From Streptomyces sp. NBC_01750 (GTDB lineage: Bacteria > Actinomycetota > Actinomycetes > Streptomycetales > Streptomycetaceae): 64,000 bases of DNA. The stretch spans positions 3,722,001-3,786,000 of the forward strand of contig NZ_CP109137.1 in the NCBI RefSeq assembly GCF_035918095.1, read 5' to 3'. Shown piece by piece: positions 1 through 6,970 of the stretch (position 1 is the first letter of the stretch; each line of letters opens with the position of its first letter). The notes under the pieces were generated by a model. It was not told the origin of the DNA and made no database searches. It saw nothing but the letters and a program-made list of their open reading frames with translations. The position numbers were made by a program, and so were the translations under genes.

Positions 1-187
1 TCGCCTCACCCTTGTTGTTGTGGATGAGCGATGTGGCCGCGTTGTTGACCGGGGTCCGTACGTCGTCGACGGCACCGGCGAAGGTCCGCCAGGCGTCGGC
101 GGCCTTGCGCAGGGCGCCGGGATCGGCGTCGGGCCACCACATGCCGAGCTTGAGCAGGATCTCCTTGGCCTCGTCCTCGACGTTCAC
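1..187 (-). CDS. N-terminus of a putative type VII-secreted toxin-like protein (partial, runs off left edge)
   Basis: Only the first 62 residues are present, starting from a GTG whose first bases overlap the TGA of the preceding WXG100-like gene (GTGA). The segment is helical and Trp-rich: it has MWWPDADP followed by KAADAWRTFAGAVDD, and then NNAATSLIHNN. This arrangement is typical of the N-terminal WXG100/EspG-like helical-hairpin module that begins large actinobacterial polymorphic toxins. The overlap with a small WXG100-like gene implies co-translation as a secretion partner pair. The C-terminal effector lies outside the window, so the toxin activity cannot be named. The family-level call is an inference from this short stretch. 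Confidence 0.65.
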   Translation of the reverse strand, partial: MNVEDEAKEILLKLGMWWPDADPGALRKAADAWRTFAGAVDDVRTPVNNAATSLIHNNKGEA

Positions 188-543
188 TTGGCGTCCTCGC
201 CGTCGATCTTCGCCTTCGCCTTGGTGAACATCCCGACGATCAAACGCTCGTTGTCGACATGCCCGTCCGCCATGTCCGACATCGCCTCATGAATGCTGGT
301 CAGTCCGAGGACGAGGATGCCGGCGGCCCGCTCGATGGCCTTCTGCTGAGGGTGGTAGCCGTCGTAGAACTTCTTGCCCGGCTCGTCGTCTCCCCAGGGC
401 GCACCGAGCCCGTCCAGGGTGGTGACCAGCGTCGTCAAGGCCGTACTGAGGTTCTTGGCCTGCTCGTGGAAGACCGGCGCCGTCAACTTGATGTCGGCCG
501 TGTTGATTTCCAGGACTTTGCCGTCGCCCTTGCCATCGCCCAT
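184..543 (-). CDS. WXG100/ESX-like small helical protein
   Basis: A 119-residue predicted all-helical soluble protein. The start chosen is the ATG (MGDGKG) preceded by a GGGGGTG ribosome-binding site about 7 nt upstream, rather than an ATG 33 nt further out. The size (about 100-120 aa), an early helix (TAPVFHEQAKNLSTALTTL), a G-A-P-W-G-D turn in place of a strict WXG, and a second helix (ERAAGILVLGLTSIHEAM) match the WXG100-like partners that precede toxin genes in Streptomyces. It overlaps the downstream toxin-like gene by 4 bp, so the two are probably translated together. It likely forms a heterodimer that targets the toxin to a type VII system; no ESX machinery is visible here, so it would act in trans. 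Confidence 0.75.
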   Translation of the reverse strand: MGDGKGDGKVLEINTADIKLTAPVFHEQAKNLSTALTTLVTTLDGLGAPWGDDEPGKKFYDGYHPQQKAIERAAGILVLGLTSIHEAMSDMADGHVDNERLIVGMFTKAKAKIDGEDAK

Positions 544-679
544 GCGAAGCACCCCCGTTGTCTTCACGCGCTGCAAACCCCGACCCTAGAAGAGCGTGAT
601 CAAGATTTGCCCATGCGATGACCATGCCAGGGCAATGGATGACACAAATTGCGCGAACACGCGTGCGGCGTGCGGCCTT

Positions 680-1570
680 TCAGCCCTCAGCCGCCGCGCG
701 GCCCGTCAGCGTCGCCAGACTGTTGCGGATGTGCGCCATATGCGCGTCCATCTCCTCGCGGGACCTGTCGTGCTCGCGCAGCACCCGCTCCGTCTCGCGC
801 GCGATCCGCTCCTCGCGGGCCCTGGCCTCGGCGATCAGCGCGGCGGCTCGCGCCTCCGCGTCCTCCTGGCCGGGGCGGGTGTTCTCGTCCGCCTCGGCGA
901 GGGTGCGCTCGGCCTCGGCGAGCCCGGCCTCGGCATAAGCGGCGAGCTCGGCGTGGCGGGCATTCAACTCGGCCTCGTGGTACGCGAGTTCGCGCTCCAT
1001 CGCCTCCCGGCGCTCGGCCTGGTCCCGCTCCAGGTCGGCCAGCATGCCTTCGCAGCGGCGGCGCGTCTCCTTCCAGGCGGCCACGACCTCGCCACGCCGC
1101 TCCTTCACCTCGAGGCGGGCCTCGATACGCGCCTCGTCGGCCGCGGTCTGCGCGGCGAGCGAGATCTGCTGAACGCGCGCCTCGGTCTCCGCCCGGAGCT
1201 CCTCGGCGTACACACGCGCCTCCTCGTACATCTGGCGAGCGCCCTCGTCGGCGGCGTTCCAGATGGCCTGGGCCTCGTCCCGCGTCGCGGCCAGCAGCTG
1301 CTCGGCCTCCTCAACGGTCAACGCCAGCAGGTACTGGGCGCGACTGCCGAGACTTTCGTACGTCTGCGGTGGGAGCGCCTTGACGACCTCGCGCAGGGCG
1401 ACGGCCTCCGCCTCCATCTCCCTGGCGAGGACGGTGAGACGCGCGGCACGCTCCCAGGCGTCGTCGCGGTCCTGGGACAGGGCGGTGACGCAGGCGTCGG
1501 TCTTCCCCATGTGGTAGCCACGGCCCCGTACGGCGACGAAGCCGTGAGGTGACACCGATGCAGCACTCAT
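680..1570 (-). CDS. AbpS/FilP-like coiled-coil protein (often annotated 'cellulose-binding')
   Basis: A 296-residue protein, nearly all charged heptad-like helix from about residue 40 to the end (runs of E/A/R such as EAEARAAALIAEARARE), with no signal peptide or membrane segment. Streptomyces proteins of this size and composition are usually labelled cellulose-binding protein after AbpS of S. reticuli; FilP is the related intermediate-filament-like cytoskeletal protein. The start is the ATG at 1570, with GGAGAGG about 8 nt upstream; an internal ATG (MGKTDAC, position 1510) is the alternative because homologues often begin near there. It stands alone between the WXG100-like gene and the deaminase gene. 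A structural role in polar growth is an inference; the sequence itself shows only a long coiled coil. Confidence 0.8.
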   Translation of the reverse strand: MSAASVSPHGFVAVRGRGYHMGKTDACVTALSQDRDDAWERAARLTVLAREMEAEAVALREVVKALPPQTYESLGSRAQYLLALTVEEAEQLLAATRDEAQAIWNAADEGARQMYEEARVYAEELRAETEARVQQISLAAQTAADEARIEARLEVKERRGEVVAAWKETRRRCEGMLADLERDQAERREAMERELAYHEAELNARHAELAAYAEAGLAEAERTLAEADENTRPGQEDAEARAAALIAEARAREERIARETERVLREHDRSREEMDAHMAHIRNSLATLTGRAAAEG

Positions 1571-1891
1571 CCTTCAAGCCTCTCCGACGCACAACGCAAT
1601 TGGCGCACATCCTGCCGGATCCGAGCTAAGTGGCCATAACGCGACACTTTACCCATCGGCACCGGTCAAGGATGCGCCATTCGGCGAAAGAAGCCGGAAC
1701 CGGACAAGCGGCGGCGCACCCGGCCCGCCATTGCCCCTCCGTACTTCCTCAGCCCCTCCTGCCAACCCGTCCCCGGCGCCTGAGTGAGCGTGATGTCCGT
1801 GAAGATCTGGTGAACACCGTCTCGGTGTGTTGGCGGACGACCGCGGCGGACGACTGCGGCAGGCAGGTCGGCAGACAAGAAGGCGCCCGGC

Positions 1892-1924
1892 CTGTGTCGC
1901 ACAGGCCGGGCGCCCCTCATCCAT
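1892..1924 (-). terminator. Hairpin terminator after the deaminase/SUKH-4 gene
   Basis: A perfect 15-bp inverted repeat with a 3-nt loop lies just past the stop codon of the gene ending at 1934. The rest of the gap (1571-1891) holds no ORF I believe; it should contain the promoter of the coiled-coil gene. Confidence 0.75.
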
Positions 1925-1933
1925 ACCGTCGCC

Positions 1934-4552
1934 TTACAGCAGTCCGTCCCACATCTGCTCGAGCAGCACCGACCACCAGCTCTCCGGCGACGCCAGCGCC
2001 GCCGGGTCCAGGGCCGCGAGCTGTGCCTGGAAATCGACCGTCCAGCGGCCTGCCTGCTCCGGGTTGAGGTTGAAGCGCAGCCGCCACATCCGGCCGAGCA
2101 GAGCCAGACACCGTACGAACTCCGGCAGGCCGCTGTTCACGAACTGCGGCGCCACCGGCTGGCCGCCCGGGCCCGCCTCCACCGGTACCGCCACTATGTG
2201 CGCCGTGCCGTACTGGACACAGATCGCCCGGCCGAAGTCGCTGCCCACCACCAGGTACGAGCCCGCGTCCGCCGCCGGCTGCAGCTGACGCTGCGCCGCG
2301 AGCTCCGCCAGCGTAGGGACGACCGGCTGGGCCGGCTGCGCCCAGAAGAACGGGTTGAAGTCGCCCGGCAGACCCGCCCAGACCAGGGTGGCCGCCACGA
2401 TCTCCGGTACGCCCTGACGCGAGACGGCCCGCTGGTCGAACCGGCAGATGCCCTGCGGGCCGAACGCGGCCACCAGCTCCTGCGCGATCCCTTCCGGAGG
2501 GATCGGCGGGGCCGGCGGCAGCTGCGGCAGCGGGGCCCGGACCGGCGCGGGGCGCGCCGGACCGTCCGCGACCTGATGCAACTCCCCCTGGTGGGTGAGC
2601 AGATGCTGCATGCCCTGCTGCCGGCTGGCGTGATCCCTGCCGTACGGCGCGACGGATGTGATCCGCACCTGTGGCCAGGTTTCCCGGATCATCCGGGCGC
2701 AGTAGCCGCCGGGCAGCTCGCACGACTCCAGCTCTGTGTGGAGCTCGAGCACCTGCTGCGGCGGCACGTTCATGGCGCGCAGCTCGTGCAGGATCTGCCA
2801 CTCCGGGTGCGGAGTTCCCGGCGCCGAGCGGCGGATCAACTGGGCCTCGGAACCGTCGGGCGCGCGGTAGCGCAGTACGGCCTGGTAGCCGGGGCCGACA
2901 GTCGGCATACCGCTGGGCTGCTGCGGATATCCGTACGCGGGCGGCGGGCCACCCGGCAGCGGTGCATGCGGTACGGAACCGGGCGGCGCGCCGTGAGGTG
3001 CACCGGGCGGCTGAGGCGCGCCCGGCCCCATCTGTGCGGGTCCGGCCAGCATCGTCGCGGCATGGTGGGCACCGCCACCCGGCGGACCGGGCGGTGTCGG
3101 AGCACCGGGCACACCCGGAGGACCGGGCGGCTGCGGGACCCCGGGCGCACCCGGAGCCCCCGGAGGACCGGGCGGCTGAGGCGCGCCCGGACCCATCTGC
3201 GCGGGTCCGGCCAGCATCGTCGCCGCATGGTGCACACCGCCACCCGGCGGACCGGGCGGTGTCGGAGCACCGGGCGGCTGCGGGCCCTCCTGACCGAGCT
3301 GCGAGACGAGCTGCGTCGGCAGATATCCGCCCGCCGGAGCACCGGGCGCACCCGGACCCGACGGCGGCGGCGTCGCTCCCGGCCGCACACCCGGAGTACC
3401 GGGAGCACCGGGCGGCGGCGGAGTCGTGGGGCCGCTGCCGCGCGAGGCGCGCGGCGGTACGACCGCCTTGCTCGTCGCCGCGTCGGCGATGTCACCGGCC
3501 CCCGGGCTCGGGCGTGCGGGCGCACCGGGCGGCGGCGACTGCGGAGTCCGGGGTGACTGGAGCGAATACGGATCTTGTGGCGTCTGAGGGGTCTGGGGCG
3601 TCTGGGGCCCGCCGGGCTGCGGGTTCAGCGCCGGGGCGACGGCGGTCCGCGGCAGCTGGCTGCCGCCCGACATCAGCGCGGTGGGCGCATCCGCACCGGT
3701 GACAGGCGTCCGGGCGTCATCGTCGTCGGTCCCGGAGATCGGCGGCGCGAACACCGTGGCCGGCAACGGGACGGACGCATCCTCGGAGCCGGCGCTGGTG
3801 TCCGTCCACGGAGTCGCTCCGGACGGTGTGGCGGGCACACCCTCGGAAGCCGTCGGCTCGTAGTCGCCGCCACCACCGGCGCTGGGCCACACGGACCCAC
3901 CCTGCGAGGCATTGCCACCGGAGGAGCCGGCCTCGGGCCATGCCGAGCCCGGCGCGGACGAACTTCCGCCCGCCTGCGAGGCGTTGCTGTCCTGCGGCGG
4001 TGACCCGGGGGCGGACCAGTCGGCCCCCGCCGACGGCGGGCGGGCAGCCGCAGCCGCGGGCTCCGGCGACCCAGAAGGCGCACTGGAAGACGGCCCCGAA
4101 TGTGAAGGCGGCCCCGAAGGCATGCCCGAATCCGCGCCGGGCGCCGCACCCGAAGCGCGCTCCGGCGACCTGCGGTCCGGGATCCCGATCTTGTCCGCCG
4201 CCTCCTGGAGCCACTCCGGCGGGCTCAACAGGAACGACGTCTGATTCAGGTCGATACGCTGCGGCGGCTCCGGCGCCGCCGCGGTCTCATCCTGTATCCC
4301 GTACTCCTCCTCGTACCGGCGGATCACCTCACCCACCGGCAGTCCCGGCCACAGCGTCGCCTCACCGCTGTCCCGGGCGATCACCAGCCGCTGCTGCCCG
4401 CCGTCCGAACGGACCCCGCCCTCGCGGTCCTCCGCCCAGACCACGAAGCCCAGCTCGAACTCCCTTACCCGCACCTCGCGGTGCTGGTACGCGGGCACAT
4501 CGCCGTTGACCCACTCTTCCGCGCGCTCCTGCGCCTGCGCGAAGGTCACCAT
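1934..4552 (-). CDS. Polymorphic-toxin-type deaminase domain fused to SUKH-4 immunity domain, with YrhB-like N-terminus
   Basis: An 872-residue multidomain protein with no signal peptide. Residues 1-75 resemble the YrhB/Imm35 fold (FELGFVVWAEDREGG, then LVIARDSGEATLWPG). Residues 90-560 are a Pro/Gly-rich linker carrying an in-frame 165-bp repeat. About residues 575-665 look like a nucleotide/nucleic-acid deaminase: an HPE motif (HPEWQ) and, about 30 residues later, CELPGGYC as the second zinc-ligand motif. Residues 690-872 match SUKH-4 (conserved FDPFFW-like segment read here as FNPFFWAQP, ending in ESWWSVLLEQMW). SUKH domains are usually immunity proteins, so toxin and antidote folds appear in one chain. 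The start has a GAGGGG site inside the end of the upstream WHH-SUKH gene, 7 bp away, implying coupled translation. The enzyme activity is inferred from motifs only. Confidence 0.75.
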   Translation of the reverse strand: MVTFAQAQERAEEWVNGDVPAYQHREVRVREFELGFVVWAEDREGGVRSDGGQQRLVIARDSGEATLWPGLPVGEVIRRYEEEYGIQDETAAAPEPPQRIDLNQTSFLLSPPEWLQEAADKIGIPDRRSPERASGAAPGADSGMPSGPPSHSGPSSSAPSGSPEPAAAAARPPSAGADWSAPGSPPQDSNASQAGGSSSAPGSAWPEAGSSGGNASQGGSVWPSAGGGGDYEPTASEGVPATPSGATPWTDTSAGSEDASVPLPATVFAPPISGTDDDDARTPVTGADAPTALMSGGSQLPRTAVAPALNPQPGGPQTPQTPQTPQDPYSLQSPRTPQSPPPGAPARPSPGAGDIADAATSKAVVPPRASRGSGPTTPPPPGAPGTPGVRPGATPPPSGPGAPGAPAGGYLPTQLVSQLGQEGPQPPGAPTPPGPPGGGVHHAATMLAGPAQMGPGAPQPPGPPGAPGAPGVPQPPGPPGVPGAPTPPGPPGGGAHHAATMLAGPAQMGPGAPQPPGAPHGAPPGSVPHAPLPGGPPPAYGYPQQPSGMPTVGPGYQAVLRYRAPDGSEAQLIRRSAPGTPHPEWQILHELRAMNVPPQQVLELHTELESCELPGGYCARMIRETWPQVRITSVAPYGRDHASRQQGMQHLLTHQGELHQVADGPARPAPVRAPLPQLPPAPPIPPEGIAQELVAAFGPQGICRFDQRAVSRQGVPEIVAATLVWAGLPGDFNPFFWAQPAQPVVPTLAELAAQRQLQPAADAGSYLVVGSDFGRAICVQYGTAHIVAVPVEAGPGGQPVAPQFVNSGLPEFVRCLALLGRMWRLRFNLNPEQAGRWTVDFQAQLAALDPAALASPESWWSVLLEQMWDGLL
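3004..3273 (-). repeat. In-frame 165-bp direct repeat in the Pro-rich linker
   Basis: Two copies of a roughly 105-bp segment (3004-3108 and 3169-3273) recur with a 165-bp period inside the linker coding region. Each encodes HHAATMLAGPAQMGPGAP flanked by PPG tracts. The period is exactly 55 codons, so gain or loss would keep the frame. Confidence 0.8.
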
Positions 4553-4559
4553 CGGACCG

Positions 4560-5573
4560 TCACCCCTCGTCCGAGATCGGGACGGCGCTGCTGAAGCCGC
4601 CGTCCACCATCAGGTTCGCCACGGTCTCCAGCTCCGGCGGATTGCCCGCCAGACGCTGCAGAAAACCGTCGAAGTCGTCGCCGCACGGCAGCAGCAGCCG
4701 CTCCATGCGCTCCTGCACACTCCAGCCGTCCTGGTCCCGCGCGTCGTCGTACGCGCAGAACCAGACCGAGCCCGTTGCCGAGCCCCTGACCTTCACCGCC
4801 AGAATCCCGCCCTGGACGAACGCAACTCCCAAGTAATCCTTGGTCAGATGGTCCCGCAGGCACTTGTTGACGTACAGCAGGTCATTGACCGCGGCCTCGT
4901 CCCGCACCGTGAAGAACGGCTGGTCGACCAGCAGCCCAAGTTCGGCGTCGAGCGCCACCCCGACCGGGGCGCAGCCGCCAGCGGCCTTCAGGAAGGAGCG
5001 GTACGCCCCCGGCAGCCGGTAGCCCAGATCCTCCTCGACGCTCAGCAGTTGCTGCTCGGTCACCGACACCACGCCCTTCGGCAGACCGAAGTGCGCGGGC
5101 CGGGTCTCCTGCAGCGGACGCGTACCCCGCTTGCTCTGGTCGACCGGCGTCGTCGCGAGACCTCCGTGGTGCCGCAGCAACGCCTTCACCTCGACCGGGA
5201 CCAGCTCCATCCGACGGGTGCCCGGCACGTGGTGCCAGGTCCAGCCGTGTGGAGTGGCCACCGAAGGAATCGTGTCCCACAGCGCATGGCCGTCGGCGTG
5301 CAGCGCCGCATTCGCCGATACGTAATCGGTCAGCCGCAGCTCGTCCACGCCGAAGCCCTCCGGGGGCTCCGCGATCTCGGCGGCGGCACGCGCGTACGGC
5401 GAGAAGACCGGATAGCCGTTGTCGTCCACCCGCACACCCCTGGGGTGGCGGGAGGCCCGGACCGGGTCCGGAAAGTTCACGACTTGCCCGGCGTAGGCCG
5501 CATTCGGTGGCGCGGTTTGTCCCCCGGTCCGGGGGCCGGGAGGTGCCCCCAGCCCTTGCCGACCTGTCGTCAT
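4560..5573 (-). CDS. WHH-type HNH/ENDO VII nuclease-like domain fused to SUKH-1 (SMI1/KNR4)
   Basis: A 337-residue cytoplasmic protein. Residues 45-140 carry the signature of the WHH/LHH branch of the HNH/Endo VII superfamily: a DNGYPVFSPYA entry, then GWTWHHVPGTRRMELVP and a downstream RHHGG. Residues 170-310 are a SUKH-1/SMI1-KNR4 domain (VSVTEQQLLSVEEDLGYRLP, YRSFLKAAGG, then DYLGVAFVQGG). Known family biology: WHH domains are toxin nucleases and SUKH domains are immunity proteins. A single chain containing both may be a self-inhibited effector or an immunity protein keeping a toxin decoy. The ATG at 5573 is preceded by GGGGGCAT. It is the upstream member of the pair with the deaminase/SUKH-4 gene and faces a divergent YwqJ/SUKH-3 pair. 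Confidence 0.75.
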   Translation of the reverse strand: MTTGRQGLGAPPGPRTGGQTAPPNAAYAGQVVNFPDPVRASRHPRGVRVDDNGYPVFSPYARAAAEIAEPPEGFGVDELRLTDYVSANAALHADGHALWDTIPSVATPHGWTWHHVPGTRRMELVPVEVKALLRHHGGLATTPVDQSKRGTRPLQETRPAHFGLPKGVVSVTEQQLLSVEEDLGYRLPGAYRSFLKAAGGCAPVGVALDAELGLLVDQPFFTVRDEAAVNDLLYVNKCLRDHLTKDYLGVAFVQGGILAVKVRGSATGSVWFCAYDDARDQDGWSVQERMERLLLPCGDDFDGFLQRLAGNPPELETVANLMVDGGFSSAVPISDEG

Positions 5574-5791
5574 GGCGGTATGCCCCCTGCTGCGTTCCGG
5601 CTGGTTCAGGACAGCCTATGCGGTGGTGCAATAGGGAAGACCGACGCTCCGCTTCCATCACGAAGGGTCACGTTCGGGTGACCGAACGGCGAAGCGGCGA
5701 CACGTTTCAGTGCCCCAGCTTCCACACCCCCCTTCCCATTTGGCAGGCTGTCCCGCAACTCGGGGGAGTGCAGGGAGGGAACGAGCGCACC

Positions 5792-6298
5792 ATGCACACA
5801 GCGCAACCAAGTACTTCAGGTGATCCGCGCCTCAGTTGGAGCAGCACGGACACCGGTCGCCCGCCCGCACTGGGTCACCGACGCGACGGGATTCTGCCCG
5901 CCGTGGCGGCGGCACTCTCCGTACGCGGCGAGACCCTCACCTGCACCGCGGGCAAGGCCGATCAGCCACCCGTACTCCACGCGCTCGTACAGGATTTCCT
6001 CGACACCCTCACCAGCGGCCAGCGCGAACGCTTCACCGGCCGCTGCCCCGAGGCGATCCTGCTCTCGCGCCATCTCTCCGCCGCCGAGGCTCAACGCTCG
6101 AAACGGGCCCAGCGCAAACCGCTGACCCACAGCGAGGCGAAGCGGACACTCAAACAGGCGAAACTGACGGCACGTCGTATCCGCGAGGACGGCGATCCGC
6201 TGCACGGCAGTTACGCACCGCCCTGCCGTTCCTGTGCGGCGATGCTCGACCATTTCGGCGTACGTCCCGTCGACCCGACCGCGACCGAGAACGGCTGA
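5792..6298 (+). CDS. YwqJ-type putative deaminase
   Basis: A 168-residue soluble protein. The two deaminase zinc-binding motifs are clear: CPE (in GRCPEAILLS, about residue 90) and CRSC (in PPCRSCAAMLDHFGV, near residue 150). This spacing and the C-terminal position of the CxxC are those of the YwqJ-like deaminase family of polymorphic toxin systems. No secretion signal or delivery domain is attached, so it looks like a detached toxin domain or a cytoplasmic deaminase. The start was chosen for the GGAGGGA site about 11 nt upstream; the reading frame is open further 5' but there overlaps the divergent gene. It is followed 10 bp later by a SUKH-3 gene, the expected immunity partner. Confidence 0.8.
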   Translation: MHTAQPSTSGDPRLSWSSTDTGRPPALGHRRDGILPAVAAALSVRGETLTCTAGKADQPPVLHALVQDFLDTLTSGQRERFTGRCPEAILLSRHLSAAEAQRSKRAQRKPLTHSEAKRTLKQAKLTARRIREDGDPLHGSYAPPCRSCAAMLDHFGVRPVDPTATENG

Positions 6299-6308
6299 CC
6301 CCGCACCA

Positions 6309-6800
6309 ATGCCCGACCACCTCAGCACCACCCGGTTCCCGGTCGCCGTCGACGCCGCCCTGCGCGACGCGGGCTGGCAGCCCGGCCGTTGGGACATCAA
6401 GCAGGCCGAGCACTGGGCCGACACCCTGCGCTCGTACGCCTCGCCCGCGGGCCACCGGCACGCGGTCTCCCCGGCGGCCGTCGAGGCCTGGGCGGAGTTC
6501 GGCGGACTGCGCGTGACGGCGCCGGGTCCTGGGCGGCAGACGGCGCCCACACCGATGCACTTCGACCCGCTCGCCGGGCTCCACCTCGCACGCACTCTCG
6601 CGGACCTGGGGCGCGCGCTCGACACGGAGATCTCGCCGCTCGGGGAGGAGGGCGACAGCCAGGCCGTACTCGCCATCGATGCCGAGGGCCGGGTCTACAG
6701 CCTCGATCACACCGGTGACTGGTACCTCGGGCCGGACATCGACCAGGCGCTGGCCACCATGGTCACGGGCATCCAGCCGGCCCGACTGACGCTGGGCTGA
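6309..6800 (+). CDS. SUKH-3 domain immunity-like protein
   Basis: A 163-residue soluble protein with the SUKH-3 layout: FPVAVDAALRDAGWQPGR at the start, AVEAWAEFGGLRV in the middle, then a DPLAG...LGEEGDS segment and YSLDHTGDWYLGPDIDQAL near the end. SUKH-3 proteins act as immunity factors that bind toxin domains. It starts 10 bp after the deaminase stop, consistent with a two-gene toxin/immunity operon. The start is the ATG at 6309. Confidence 0.85.
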   Translation: MPDHLSTTRFPVAVDAALRDAGWQPGRWDIKQAEHWADTLRSYASPAGHRHAVSPAAVEAWAEFGGLRVTAPGPGRQTAPTPMHFDPLAGLHLARTLADLGRALDTEISPLGEEGDSQAVLAIDAEGRVYSLDHTGDWYLGPDIDQALATMVTGIQPARLTLG

Positions 6801-6873
6801 GCGACCGCGGCGAACGGCCACCGAGCGCGCCGCCGCGAGACCCGCCGGCCCGGACCGAGCCGGAGCCCCATCC

Positions 6874-6937
6874 GGACCTGGACCCGGACCTGGACCCGGA
6901 CCTGGACCCCGGACCTGGACCCCGGACCTGGACCCGG
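6874..6937. repeat. Minisatellite of about 12 bp, GGACCTGGACCC-type
   Basis: About five near-perfect tandem units of GGACCTGGACCC (some with an extra C) lie between the SUKH-3 stop and the histidine kinase stop. The tract is non-coding as far as I can tell. Confidence 0.85.
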
Positions 6938-6970
6938 ACCGGAACCCGAGCCCTCCCGGCCCCCGCCCCC

